Below, piece after piece: positions 32,544 to 41,209 of a stretch of DNA of 64,000 nucleotides. Position 1 is the first letter of the stretch; each line of letters begins with the position of its first letter. This stretch comes from Aurantimonas marina (GTDB taxonomy: Bacteria; Pseudomonadota; Alphaproteobacteria; Rhizobiales; Rhizobiaceae): positions 124,001 to 188,000 of the forward strand of contig NZ_JADDXW010000001.1 in NCBI RefSeq assembly GCF_017183135.1. Direction: 5' to 3'. Made by a program: the position numbers and the translations under genes. The notes below the pieces were generated by a model. That model searched no databases, was not told where the DNA came from, and worked only from the letters and a program-made list of their open reading frames with translations.

Positions 32544-33695
32544 TCAACCTTCCCGTGCCGGCTTCGTTGTGCCGTCTTGCACATCGAAGAGGCTCATCCA
32601 GCCAAGCTCGGCGAATTCCGACTGGTGGGCGTGGAACATGTAGAGGCCCGGCTCGTGGTCCTTGAAACTGATCTCGACGATGCCGCGCTGGCCCTGGCAT
32701 TGCATGACCGTATCGACGGTCTTCAGCGTCGGTGTCAGCGTCGTTCCGTGATCGAAATAATCGAAGAAATTCGCATGCAGGTGCAGCGAGTTGATCGGGT
32801 CGAACTCGGTGATGTTGATCAGATAAAGCCGGATCGGCTGCCCCCGATCGACGACGATGGGGCGCTTGGAATAGGCGTGCGCGATCGAATTGACCGCGTA
32901 GATCTCGTTCTCGTCGTCGAAGTTCGTGTCGAAGCCGTTCATCACCAGCACGAACTCCTGCCAGAGCGCGTTGTCGGGAGAGCCGAGGACGCGTGAGCGG
33001 GCGACATCGGCAAGCTCGATGTGACGGGCCGGGTCCGGATCGATGATGAAGGCGCCGTAAAGCCCTTTGTGGATATGCCGCTTCAGCGGCACCGAATGGC
33101 AGTGGTAAAGGTGGCAGCCAAAGGGAAAGGCGTCGAACTCATAGGTGAACTCGCCACCCGGCAGCACGTTGCCCGCGCCGGGAACGCCGTCCATCCGTGC
33201 CGAATGAATGCCGTGGAAATGGATCGAGTGCGGATGCGACCCGAAATTGCGGAACCGGACGCGAACGCGGTCGCCTTCGCCGACCCGCAAGGTCGGACCC
33301 GGCACACGGCCGTTATAGGTCCAGGCGGGGAAGAAGACCCCGGGCGCGATCTCGACCTCCTTGTCTTCGGCGATGACATCGAATTCCCGGAGCGTACGGC
33401 CGTCTGGCGAACGCGACGCGGTGCCGGTGTCCCAATCGGTCAGGATGTCATGCGGGTCGAAGCCGTTGCGCTCGTTATCCACCTCGCCGACCGTAGTCAT
33501 GCCGTCATGGGTGTCATGCCCAGCCTCTGCCACGGGCGGCGCAACCTTCGACCCGCCGTTATCCCCAGCCGGTGTCGCAGCCGAAGGCACCTGCGATTGC
33601 CCGAGCGCCAGGTGGACCGCCGACGACCCGCCGAGAAGCGCTCCTGCCCCCAGCAGAAACCGGCGTGTGGTCGGATATTCGAACCAAGACGGCAT
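32544..33695 (-). CDS. Two-domain multicopper oxidase, Tat-type export
   Basis: This 383-aa protein begins with a twin-arginine motif (TTRRFLLGAGALLGG), as for folded cofactor proteins exported to the periplasm. Two cupredoxin domains follow. Copper ligands are visible: HSIHFHG (residues 157-162), CHLYHCHSV with C199 next to the HxH pair, HLH in NSLHLHANFF, and FHAHQSEFAELGWM near the end. The pattern fits a two-domain laccase-type multicopper oxidase rather than classical nitrite reductase, which lacks the HCH arrangement. Substrate candidates are Mn(II), Fe(II) or Cu(I). Operon mate ZIP and the divergent mntR point to manganese or iron. Confidence 0.85.
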   Translation of the reverse strand: MPSWFEYPTTRRFLLGAGALLGGSSAVHLALGQSQVPSAATPAGDNGGSKVAPPVAEAGHDTHDGMTTVGEVDNERNGFDPHDILTDWDTGTASRSPDGRTLREFDVIAEDKEVEIAPGVFFPAWTYNGRVPGPTLRVGEGDRVRVRFRNFGSHPHSIHFHGIHSARMDGVPGAGNVLPGGEFTYEFDAFPFGCHLYHCHSVPLKRHIHKGLYGAFIIDPDPARHIELADVARSRVLGSPDNALWQEFVLVMNGFDTNFDDENEIYAVNSIAHAYSKRPIVVDRGQPIRLYLINITEFDPINSLHLHANFFDYFDHGTTLTPTLKTVDTVMQCQGQRGIVEISFKDHEPGLYMFHAHQSEFAELGWMSLFDVQDGTTKPAREG

Positions 33696-33771
33696 TGCGA
33701 ATGCTGCTCCCGTGTCAATTCCTTGGTCTGCGAAGGAATCTCGTGAATCGGTATAATTGCATGATGCTATA

Positions 33772-33793
33772 AAATATAGCCTTGGCTACAAAT
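33772..33793. promoter_or_regulatory. Candidate MntR box between the oxidase and mntR
   Basis: AAATATAGC-N4-GCTACAAAT resembles the enterobacterial MntR operator AAACATAGC-N4-GCTATGTTT: 13 of 18 arm positions match, with a perfect AGC-N4-GCT core. A second palindrome, GCTATA-AAA-TATAGC at 33766-33780, overlaps its left part. The site lies 77 nt from the oxidase start and 88 nt from the mntR start, so it could control both divergent units. Confidence 0.6.
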
Positions 33794-33842
33794 GGCTTGG
33801 AAGCCGCAGTTTTGTCAACCGGCAAAGGCGTCCGATTTGCAG

Positions 33843-33859
33843 GTTGGCGATGCCAACCC
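33843..33859. promoter_or_regulatory. Hairpin in the mntR leader
   Basis: GGTTGG-CGATG-CCAACC, perfect 6-bp arms, lies 21 nt before the mntR start. It may be an additional operator or an RNA hairpin in the leader. No consensus is recognised. Confidence 0.35.
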
Positions 33860-33880
33860 GATTGGCTATGGGTGACGGTG

Positions 33881-34342
33881 ATGACGAAGGTCGAATCGAG
33901 CGCCATTCCCGCCTTGCCCGATGCGGAACAGCAGGCAGCCAATTTCCAGCGGGTGCGGGAAGTCCATCAACAGGAGGTGGCGGAAGATTACGTCGAGCTA
34001 ATCGCCGACCTGATTGACAGCACCGGCGAGGCCCGGGCGGTCGACATCGCCCGACGTCTGGGCGTCGCCAACACCACCGTCGTCAAGACCGTTGCGCGAT
34101 TGCAGCGGGAGGGACTGGTTTCGAGCCAGCCCTATCGTGCGGTGTTTCTGACCGAGGCCGGCCGAAAAATGGCGGTCCGCTCGCGGCGACGGCATGAACT
34201 CGTCGTCAGCTTCCTTCGCGCGATCGGCATCAGCAACGAAACCGCCCAGCGCGATGCCGAGGGCATCGAGCATCACGTTAGCGAGGAGACGCTGGCGGCG
34301 TTCGAACGGGTCGTGCAGGCCAAGGCAGCCGACTCGCTTTAG
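33881..34342 (+). CDS. mntR: MntR-type DtxR-family metalloregulator
   Basis: This 153-aa protein begins with the typical MntR segment VREVHQQEVAEDYVELIADLI. A winged helix-turn-helix (RAVDIARRLGVANTTVVKTVARLQREGLV) and the metal-binding dimerisation region RRRHELVVSFLRAIG ... DAEGIEHHVSEETL follow. It lacks the SH3-like third domain, as expected for MntR. With manganese bound it represses uptake genes. The ATG at 33881 is chosen for the family start; in-frame codons extend upstream through the operator region. It is divergent from the multicopper oxidase and ZIP genes. Confidence 0.9.
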   Translation: MTKVESSAIPALPDAEQQAANFQRVREVHQQEVAEDYVELIADLIDSTGEARAVDIARRLGVANTTVVKTVARLQREGLVSSQPYRAVFLTEAGRKMAVRSRRRHELVVSFLRAIGISNETAQRDAEGIEHHVSEETLAAFERVVQAKAADSL

Positions 34343-34414
34343 CCGGATATAATGAGACCGTCGGGAGCCGCGATGCCACCGTCGGACCGACCAACGGTGC
34401 GCCTTCGTGGCGCG

Positions 34415-36079
34415 TCAGCCCTCCGCGATCAACTGCCCGTCCAGGGCATCGCGGATCAGCGCTCGCGTTTCCGCGATCCCATAGAGCGCCGCGAAAGAAC
34501 CGAAACGCGGTCCGCGCTCCTGGCCGATCAGGATCTGGTAGAGCGCCTGGAACCATTCGACCGAGACGCCGGGGCCGCCCTGCGGTCCGGTTTTCTTGTG
34601 GTCCTGATAGCGTTCGATCGGCCGCGCGACATCGAGCAGCGCGTTCTGGATCGCCTCGCCGTCGGCGTTCTTCGGCAAGGCGGCCAGCTTGGCGTCAAGT
34701 GCCTCCAGCGCCTCGCGCTCGACCGCGTCGGGCGCGCGGAACGTCTTCGACGGCCTGACGAAATCCTCGAAATAGCGCAGCGCATAGGCGACGAGCCGGT
34801 CGAGGTCCGGATCGGTCTCGGGAGTAACGCCGGGTGCGTAGCGGGTGATGAAGCCCCATAGCGTTGCCGTGTTCGACGCATGGGACGCGGAGACCAGATT
34901 GAGCAGCATCGCGAAGGGCACCGCGACGGCCTTTTCCGGCGGGTGACCGTCATGGACATGCCAGACCGGGTTCTGCAGCCGCTGGCGCAGATCCTGACGC
35001 TGATAGGCCGCGACGAACTGGTAGTAGTCGTCGACGGCCTTGGGGATGACATCGAAGAACAGGCGCTTGGCCGCCCTCGGTTTCTGGAACATGTAGAAGG
35101 CAAGACTCTCCGGCGAGGCATAGGCCAGCCATTCGTCGATGGTCAGACCGTTGCCCTTGGACTTGGAGATCTTCTGACCCTTCTCGTCGAGGAACAGCTC
35201 GTAATTGAAGCCCTCCGGCGGCGGCGCGCCGAGCGCCCGGCAGATCTTCGACGCCAGGGTGACGGAATCGATCAGATCCTTGCCCGCCATTTCGTAATCG
35301 ACGCCGAGCGCCGCCCAGCGCAGAGCCCAGTCCGCCTTCCACTGGCACTTGACCGCGCCGCCGGTCACCGGCGTTTCGATCCGCTCGCCGCTGTCTGGAT
35401 CGAGATAGGTGATGGTGCCGGCGTCAGGATCGCGGGCCACCATCGGAACCTGGAGGACGATTCCCGTCTTCGGATGGACCGGGAGGAAAGGCGAATAGGT
35501 GGCGCGACGGTCGGGGCCGAGCGTCGGCAGGATGATCTCCATCACTTCGTCATAGGCGGCGAGCATCTTCAAAAGCGTCGCGTCAAAGCGTCCGGAAGCA
35601 TAGTAATCGGTCGCCGAGGCAAATTCGTAGTCGAAGCCGAAACGGTCGAGAAATGCCATCAGACGGGCGTTGTTCGCCGCCCCGAAGGACGGATGCTCAT
35701 TGGAAAACGGGTCCGGAACCTGCGACAGCGGCTTGCCGAGATGGGTCAGCATCATCTCCCGGTTCGGCACATTGTCCGGCACCTTGCGCAGGCCGTCCAT
35801 GTCGTCGGAGAAGCACAGCAAGCGCGTCGGCACCTTGTCTTCGGTCAGGACGCGAAAGGCATGGCGCACCATCGAGGTCCGAGCGACCTCGCCGAAGGTT
35901 CCGATGTGCGGCAGGCCGGACGGACCATAGCCGGTCTCGAACAGTACCGTCGCGGGCGTGCCGCCGGCCTCGAAGCGTTTGAGAAGCTTGCGCGCCTCCT
36001 CGAAGGGCCAGGCGTTGGAGGCCAGGGCTTCCTCGCGCAATGGTCGTTCGGCGACCGTGTCCGTCTCCGGGGTCTGCAT
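34415..36079 (-). CDS. lysK: Class I lysyl-tRNA synthetase
   Basis: This 554-aa enzyme charges tRNA-Lys. It has the class I signatures, HIGT in [13 protein letters not shown] and KISKS in [12 protein letters not shown], rather than class II motifs. Class I LysRS is typical of archaea and of many alphaproteobacteria. The ATG at 36079 has AGGA 9 nt upstream; an ATG at 36094 is an alternative. It is divergent from terB. The 178-bp gap contains a run of eight G. Confidence 0.96.
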   Translation of the reverse strand: MQTPETDTVAERPLREEALASNAWPFEEARKLLKRFEAGGTPATVLFETGYGPSGLPHIGTFGEVARTSMVRHAFRVLTEDKVPTRLLCFSDDMDGLRKVPDNVPNREMMLTHLGKPLSQVPDPFSNEHPSFGAANNARLMAFLDRFGFDYEFASATDYYASGRFDATLLKMLAAYDEVMEIILPTLGPDRRATYSPFLPVHPKTGIVLQVPMVARDPDAGTITYLDPDSGERIETPVTGGAVKCQWKADWALRWAALGVDYEMAGKDLIDSVTLASKICRALGAPPPEGFNYELFLDEKGQKISKSKGNGLTIDEWLAYASPESLAFYMFQKPRAAKRLFFDVIPKAVDDYYQFVAAYQRQDLRQRLQNPVWHVHDGHPPEKAVAVPFAMLLNLVSASHASNTATLWGFITRYAPGVTPETDPDLDRLVAYALRYFEDFVRPSKTFRAPDAVEREALEALDAKLAALPKNADGEAIQNALLDVARPIERYQDHKKTGPQGGPGVSVEWFQALYQILIGQERGPRFGSFAALYGIAETRALIRDALDGQLIAEG

Positions 36080-36273
36080 GGTGCGTCCTTGCATGGTTGG
36101 CTTTTCCGCTGCGCCCGGCTCCTCATCGTAAGAGAAGGCATTGCGGGCAGGAAAGGTCGCGCCCGGTCTAGAAAGAAGCGGGGGGGGTCGTCAACAAAAC
36201 CCGCTTACGCCTTGTTGCGGCGACGGTCGATGTCTAGCTTCGAGCGATCGCAAGTTTGAAGGAGCAGCGCATC

Positions 36274-36684
36274 ATGGCCGACCTCGAACCGCAGGAAGCC
36301 CTGGTCCATCTGATGGTTTCGATGGCCGCCGCCGACGGCGCGATCAGCGAAAACGAACTGCGCGAGTTGGAAACGCTGATCCGCACGCTCCCCGTGTTCG
36401 AAGGCTTCGACCCGGCGAGTGTGGACGAGATGGCACGCCATTGCAGCGATATCCTGGAGCGCGAGGACGGGCTCGATACCATCATTGCGAATATGAAGCG
36501 GGTGCTGCCGGCCAAGATGTACGAAACCGCCTATGCGCTCGCCATCGAAGTGGCGGCCTCCGACGTCCATGCGACGCAATCGGAATTGCGGTTTCTGGAA
36601 ATGCTGCGCGATGGGCTCGAACTCGACCGGCTAGTGAGCGGGGCGATCGAGCATTCCGCCCGGGTACGCTACCGACGGCTGTAG
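36274..36684 (+). CDS. TerB-like (tellurite resistance B domain) protein
   Basis: This 136-aa all-helical protein has the TerB signature: VHLMVSMAAADGAISENELRELE with the acidic A..DG.I...E metal-binding pattern, then a second such element (AIEVAASDVHATQSELRFLE). Stand-alone TerB proteins are widespread and usually not linked to tellurite. No other ter gene is nearby. AAGGAG precedes the ATG. It ends 39 bp from the convergent prfC. Confidence 0.85.
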   Translation: MADLEPQEALVHLMVSMAAADGAISENELRELETLIRTLPVFEGFDPASVDEMARHCSDILEREDGLDTIIANMKRVLPAKMYETAYALAIEVAASDVHATQSELRFLEMLRDGLELDRLVSGAIEHSARVRYRRL

Positions 36685-36723
36685 CGACTGATACAAAGCA
36701 ACCTTTCGCGCCGATCCGCTCGC

Positions 36724-38370
36724 CTACTGCCCGACGATCTCGCGGGTGGCGTCGAAGATGATGTCCTTGTTGCGCTCCATGGTGAAGCGCAGGTCCCAGT
36801 CGTCGCGGCACAGGAACACCGGCCGCTCGTCGCGGTCGCGCGCGACATGGGTGATGTTGTCCTTGATGAATGCCGCAAGCGCGCTTTCGCTGTCGGAGCG
36901 AATCCAGCGCGCGACGTTCGAGGACACCGGCTCGAAGGTGACGTCCGCCTTGTATTCGGCGGCGATGCGCGAGGCGAGGACGTCGAGTTGCAGCGGGCCG
37001 ACGACGCCGACGATCCAGGCCGAACCGATCGACGGCCGGAACACCTGGACGAGGCCCTCCTCGGCGAGATCGTCGAGGGCCCGGCGCAACTGCTTGAGCT
37101 TCATCGAATCTTCCAGGCGAACGCGCCGCAGCACCTCCGGCGCAAAGGCAGGAAGGCCGGTGAAGCGGAAGCTCTCGCCCTCGCTCAGCGTGTCGCCCAC
37201 GCGCAGCGTCCCGTGATTGGGAATGCCGATGACGTCGCCGGCAAAGGCCTCCTCGGTACGGGCACGCTCCTGGGCGAAGAAATAGATCGGGTTCGATACG
37301 GCCAGCGCCTTGCCGGAGCGCACGTGGTCAAGTTTCATGCCGCGCTTGAAATGACCCGAGCAGAACCGCACGAAGGCGACGCGGTCGCGGTGTTTGGGGT
37401 CCATATTGGCCTGGACCTTGAAGACGAAGCCGGAGACGCGGTCGCCGTCCGGATCGACAGGACCCTTGTCGGAGGGCTGCGGGCGCGGCGAAGGCGCGTG
37501 GGCTGCGATGAGGCCGAGCAGCCGGTCGACGGCGAAGTTCTGCAGCGCGCTGCCGAAGATGACCGGCGTCAGATGGCCTTGGCGATAGGCGACGGGATCG
37601 AAGTCGGCATAGCCTTCGCTGGCCAGCGCTGCGGCGTCGCGGAACGGCGCGTAAATGTCGGCGGGAATGAGCGCCGCCAGAGCCGGATCGTCGAGCCCCT
37701 CGGTGTGCGTTACCTGCCGCGCGCCGCCGGCGGCGAGGAAGTCGTTCGCTGCGAGATCGTAGCAGCCCTTGAACTGGCCGCCCTGACCGACCGGCCAAAC
37801 CACTGGCGCAACGGAAAGCGCCAGCATCTCCTCGATCTCGTCGAGCAGCTCGAACGGATCGCGGCCCTCCCGGTCGATCTTGTTGACGAAGGTGACGATC
37901 GGGATGTCACGCAGCCGGCAGATCTCGAACAGCTTGCGGGTTTGGGTCTCGATGCCCTTGGCCGCGTCGATCACCATGATGGCGCTGTCGACTGCGGTCA
38001 GGGTCCGGTAGGTGTCCTCGGAAAAGTCGCTGTGGCCGGGCGTGTCCAGGAGGTTGAAAGTGATGCCGTGCTTCTCGAAGGTCATCACCGAGGAGGTCAC
38101 AGAGATGCCGCGGCTCTTCTCGATGTCCATCCAGTCGGACTTGGCTCTGCGCCCGTCGCCCTTCGAACGGACGGCGCCGGCCATCTCGATGGCGCCGCCG
38201 GCGAGAAGCAGCTTTTCGGTCAGCGTGGTCTTGCCCGCATCGGGGTGTGAAATGATGGCGAAGGTCCGCCGGGCGCGGTGACCCGTTCCGGCCTGTCCGC
38301 CGCGGCCGGAGTCTACCGGCGCAGTTGAGCGATCGTCGAGGGCTTCGGTTTGGTCGTCCATGATGGGCAT
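36724..38370 (-). CDS. prfC: Peptide chain release factor 3
   Basis: This 548-aa translational GTPase recycles RF1/RF2 from the ribosome. Nucleotide-binding motifs are ISHPDAGKTT, DTPGHSDFSED and FVNKIDRE. The long elongation-factor-like C-terminal domains (TFEPVSSNVARWI, FLCRDDWDLRFT) complete the family match. I chose the ATG at 38370, with ATGs at 38361 and 38406 possible. The first 25 residues are poorly conserved. Confidence 0.95.
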   Translation of the reverse strand: MPIMDDQTEALDDRSTAPVDSGRGGQAGTGHRARRTFAIISHPDAGKTTLTEKLLLAGGAIEMAGAVRSKGDGRRAKSDWMDIEKSRGISVTSSVMTFEKHGITFNLLDTPGHSDFSEDTYRTLTAVDSAIMVIDAAKGIETQTRKLFEICRLRDIPIVTFVNKIDREGRDPFELLDEIEEMLALSVAPVVWPVGQGGQFKGCYDLAANDFLAAGGARQVTHTEGLDDPALAALIPADIYAPFRDAAALASEGYADFDPVAYRQGHLTPVIFGSALQNFAVDRLLGLIAAHAPSPRPQPSDKGPVDPDGDRVSGFVFKVQANMDPKHRDRVAFVRFCSGHFKRGMKLDHVRSGKALAVSNPIYFFAQERARTEEAFAGDVIGIPNHGTLRVGDTLSEGESFRFTGLPAFAPEVLRRVRLEDSMKLKQLRRALDDLAEEGLVQVFRPSIGSAWIVGVVGPLQLDVLASRIAAEYKADVTFEPVSSNVARWIRSDSESALAAFIKDNITHVARDRDERPVFLCRDDWDLRFTMERNKDIIFDATREIVGQ

Positions 38371-38542
38371 ATTGGCGTATTCCGTGTTGTCGGTGGGCGA
38401 CCGCATCTGCCGTGGTCGGCGCCGATGTCCCGGACAGGCTTTGGCAGCGGCGAGGCGTCAGGCTCGCAGTCCCGCAAAGCATAAGCCCGTACTGCCGGAT
38501 GATCCGGCATGTCTATCACTCAGGCAAAGAGTTGAAGGCGGA

Positions 38543-38617
38543 TGGTGGGCGTGACAGGGATTGAACCTGTGACCCCTTCGATGTCAACGAAGTGCTCTCC
38601 CGCTGAGCTACACGCCC
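38543..38617 (-). tRNA. tRNA-Val (anticodon GAC)
   Basis: On the minus strand the acceptor stem is GGGCGTG/CACGCCC. The D-arm has GTAGCTCAGCGGGAGAGC. The anticodon stem CTTCG/CGAAG encloses TTGACAT, giving anticodon GAC. The T-arm has GGTTCAATCCC. An encoded CCA is present at the 3' end (38543-38545). Confidence 0.97.
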
Positions 38618-38632
38618 ATCCGACGAGGCGGC

Positions 38633-38661
38633 TTAGAACACGAGATTTGAGCCCGCGTCAA
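38633..38661 (-). promoter_or_regulatory. Promoter of tRNA-Val
   Basis: On the minus strand TTGACG and TTCTAA are separated by exactly 17 bp and end 16 bp before the tRNA. This is a good match to the alphaproteobacterial housekeeping promoter. Confidence 0.6.
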
Positions 38662-38724
38662 TAGGATCGCGGCCGGCCGAAAGACTGTTTTCGAGCCCGG
38701 CCGAGAGACCTGCTGACGGCTCTG

Positions 38725-39090
38725 CTACGCCGCGTCTTCCAGCATCTTGCTAACTTCGTCGACGAGCTCGCGCAGGTGAAACGGCTTCGACAGGATCTTG
38801 GCGTCCTTGGGCGCCTTGGAGTCCGGATTGAGGGCGACGGCCGCGAAACCGGTGATGAACATCACCTTGAGGTCCGGGTCGAGTTCGGTCGCCCGGCGGG
38901 CGAGTTCGATCCCGTCCATCTCGGGCATGACGATATCGGTCAGGAGCAGCGAGAACGGCTCCTCGCGCAACCGTTCGTAGGCGCTGCCGCCGTTGTCGTA
39001 GCTGACGACCTCGTAGCCGGCTTTTTCCAACGCCTTGGCGAGGAAGCGACGCATATCGTTGTCATCTTCTGCGAGGAGTATCTTTGACAT
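38725..39090 (-). CDS. cpdR: CpdR single-domain response regulator
   Basis: This 121-aa receiver-only protein has D52 (LLTDIVMPEMDGIEL) as phospho-acceptor, the T/K switch residues (FITGFAAVAL, SKPFHLREL) and the CpdR-typical start MSKILLAEDDNDMRRFL. In Caulobacter and rhizobia, unphosphorylated CpdR directs ClpXP to degrade CtrA and other cell-cycle proteins at the pole. The ATG at 39090 gives the normal length. The neighbouring formylglutamate amidohydrolase and HisN genes reproduce a common rhizobial order. Confidence 0.93.
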   Translation of the reverse strand: MSKILLAEDDNDMRRFLAKALEKAGYEVVSYDNGGSAYERLREEPFSLLLTDIVMPEMDGIELARRATELDPDLKVMFITGFAAVALNPDSKAPKDAKILSKPFHLRELVDEVSKMLEDAA

Positions 39091-39246
39091 TCGTGTTATC
39101 CGGATACGGCGGGGCGACGATCCCGGCGCCTGGTTCATTCTAGGGACAATTCCATAGCAGAATGGCCCAAGATTTTCTAAAATGAATGAACGTCTGGCCA
39201 TCCGTATGAGAAAATGTGATGCGTCACCCGGCTGGAAAGGCTCAGT

Positions 39247-40146
39247 TTGGCGAAAACCCCGATAATCGAGACCGCCGCCGGAACGATCCCGGCCTTCGAG
39301 ATCCTCGAACCCAACGAGCCGACCATCCCCTTCGTGTTCTGCTCGCCTCATAGCGGGCGGGACTACCCGTCGGATTTGATCGCGACGACACGCCTATCGA
39401 GCGAATCGATCAGGCGGTCGGAGGACCTTTACGTCGATCGCCTGTTCGACTTCGTACCCGATCTCGGGGCCCCGCTTTTGGCGGCCCGCTTCCCGCGGGC
39501 CTATCTCGACGTCAACCGCGAACCTTATGAACTCGATCCCAAGATGTTCGCGGAGCCGCTGCCCGATTTCGTCAACGCCGGCTCGATACGCGTGGCGGGC
39601 GGACTGGGCACGATCCCGCGCATCGTCGCGGAGAACGAGGAAATTTACCGCGGCGTTCTGCCCGTCGCGGAGGGCCTGCGACGAATCGAGGATATCTACA
39701 AGCCGTTTCACCGGGCGCTCGAAGAGGTCTTGCAGCGCACGCGGGAGCGCTTCGGCCTGGCGATCCTGGTCGATTGTCACTCGATGCCATCGAGCTTGCG
39801 CGCGCTGCCGGGAGGGCGACGGCCCGATATCGTGATCGGCGACCGGTTCGGAACCAGCGCGGCCGCACGGCTGGTGTCCATCGCGACCAGTCGAATCGTC
39901 GCGCTCGGATATGATGTGGCGCGCAACAAGCCCTATGCCGGCGGCTTCATCACCGAACGCTATGGCCGCCCCCCGGTCGGCTTCCATGCCTTGCAGATCG
40001 AGATCAATCGCGGCCTTTACGCCGACGAGCGCCAATACCGCCCGCATGCGGGGTTCGATGCCTTACGCCAGCGGCTGACAGCCTTCGTCGCGGGATTCGC
40101 TGCCGATGTCGCGGCGGATTATGCTTGGCCCGCCGCTGCCGAATAG
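39247..40146 (+). CDS. N-formylglutamate amidohydrolase family protein
   Basis: This 299-aa enzyme of the HutG/FGase family hydrolyses N-formylglutamate or a related N-formyl amino acid. Conserved parts are FVFCSPHSGRDYPSDL, RAYLDVNREPYELDP, ILVDCHSMPS (metal site) and GFHALQIEINRGLY. It starts with TTG preceded by AAAGG. No other hut genes are present, so a role in histidine breakdown is not shown. It is divergent from cpdR. Confidence 0.88.
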   Translation: MAKTPIIETAAGTIPAFEILEPNEPTIPFVFCSPHSGRDYPSDLIATTRLSSESIRRSEDLYVDRLFDFVPDLGAPLLAARFPRAYLDVNREPYELDPKMFAEPLPDFVNAGSIRVAGGLGTIPRIVAENEEIYRGVLPVAEGLRRIEDIYKPFHRALEEVLQRTRERFGLAILVDCHSMPSSLRALPGGRRPDIVIGDRFGTSAAARLVSIATSRIVALGYDVARNKPYAGGFITERYGRPPVGFHALQIEINRGLYADERQYRPHAGFDALRQRLTAFVAGFAADVAADYAWPAAAE

Positions 40147-40186
40147 AGCGGGTTGCGATTGCTAGGGCGCACAGCGATTCGCAGAC

Positions 40187-40272
40187 AAAAAAAACCGCAC
40201 TGCGTTGAAACAGCGCGGTCTAGAGTCTAGGGAGGAAACGCCCACAAGGGCGGCGGCAAATCAATGCCGCAG
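40187..40272 (-). ncRNA. suhB/MmgR-type (alpha-r8) small RNA
   Basis: On the minus strand a good promoter is followed by an RNA of about 86 nt. It contains the conserved stretch GCGTTTCCTCCCTAGAC, rich in the CCUCC anti-Shine-Dalgarno motif. It ends in a terminator: stem ACCGCGCTG/CAGTGCGGT and eight U (40187-40219). Position just upstream of a SuhB/HisN-type phosphatase gene and the sequence both fit the suhB RNA family (MmgR in Sinorhizobium, which limits polyhydroxybutyrate granules). Family assignment is from memory of the motif; ends are predicted. Confidence 0.72.
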
Positions 40273-40277
40273 AGCAT

Positions 40278-40306
40278 CAGTTATGTTGCGCTGCGAAATC
40301 CGTCAA
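40278..40306 (-). promoter_or_regulatory. Promoter of the suhB-type small RNA
   Basis: On the minus strand TTGACG and TAACTG are separated by exactly 17 bp. The predicted start lies near 40271, giving an RNA length that fits the terminator position. Confidence 0.6.
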
Positions 40307-40417
40307 TCCCATTTTGGCACGATTTGAGACGCTGTGTAAAAATGCCGCATATCGAGGCGCCGATATCCTGGTGTTTCGGCTCTTCGACCTCTTGCCGTCC
40401 AGCAGCGAGTCCGCGCC

Positions 40418-41191
40418 ATGGAACTGCCCGAGATCGCGTTGCTCTTCGAGCTCGCCGATATCGCCGACGCCGAGACGCTGCCGCGGTTTCGCGCCGGTGG
40501 CGGCGTCGACAATAAGCTAGCCTCTGCTTTCGACCCAGTCACGGAGGCCGATCGGGCCGCCGAGCGGGCGGTCGTTGCGGCCATCGCCGCGCGCTACCCG
40601 GACCATGCGGTACTCGGGGAGGAGTTCGGCGCGCAAGGAAACAGCGAGCATCTCTGGGTGATCGACCCGATCGACGGCACGAGAGCCTTCATTTCCGGCG
40701 TTCCGGTATGGGGCACGCTGATCGGCTATTGTCAGGCGGGCCGGGCGCGGATGGGGCTAATGTCGCAACCGTTTACCGGCGAGCGGTATTTCGCCGACGG
40801 TGAAGCCGCCTGGTACGAGCATCGAGGCCAGCGAAGACGGCTCGGCGTGCGGTCGACACGCAGGCTCGACAAGGCGACACTGTTCACCACCTCGCCGCGA
40901 CTCTTCTCCGGCGAGGGGCTTCGCCGCTTTGAGAAACTGGAAGCCAGGACGATGCTGACACGCTTCGGAACCGACTGCTACGCTTATTGCATGCTGGCGG
41001 CCGGCCACGCCGATCTCGTGGTCGAGTCGGATCTGAAACCCTATGACATCGTGGCACTTGTGCCGATCATCGAGCAGGCGGGCGGTGTGGTGACGACCTT
41101 CGACGGTAGCCGGCCGGAAGCGGGCGGTGATATCGTTGCCGCCGCGACACCTGAATTGCATGCGGCGGCGCTGGCGATTCTCCACGGCTGA
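40418..41191 (+). CDS. hisN: Inositol-monophosphatase-family histidinol-phosphatase
   Basis: This 257-aa Mg-dependent phosphatase carries GEEFG, WVIDPIDGTRAFISG (metal site) and KPYDIVALVPIIEQAGG. In Hyphomicrobiales this gene next to an N-formylglutamate amidohydrolase gene usually encodes the histidinol-phosphatase HisN. The SuhB/CysQ branches share the motifs, so the substrate is inferred. The small RNA upstream is transcribed in the opposite direction. Confidence 0.85.
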   Translation: MELPEIALLFELADIADAETLPRFRAGGGVDNKLASAFDPVTEADRAAERAVVAAIAARYPDHAVLGEEFGAQGNSEHLWVIDPIDGTRAFISGVPVWGTLIGYCQAGRARMGLMSQPFTGERYFADGEAAWYEHRGQRRRLGVRSTRRLDKATLFTTSPRLFSGEGLRRFEKLEARTMLTRFGTDCYAYCMLAAGHADLVVESDLKPYDIVALVPIIEQAGGVVTTFDGSRPEAGGDIVAAATPELHAAALAILHG

Positions 41192-41209
41192 CGGCGTTCG
41201 CCGCCCCGG

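Noticed and set aside
31016-32584. Minus-strand open frame of 522 codons over the ZIP gene and tRNA-Gly
   Set aside because: It runs through a tRNA gene and is out of frame with the clear ZIP motifs.
36180-36187. Run of eight G between lysK and terB
   Set aside because: It is a homopolymer in non-coding DNA. Its length may be a sequencing artefact and it has no apparent function.
34880-38250. Plus-strand open frames opposite lysK and prfC
   Set aside because: Both opposite-strand genes have complete family motifs, so these frames are shadows.
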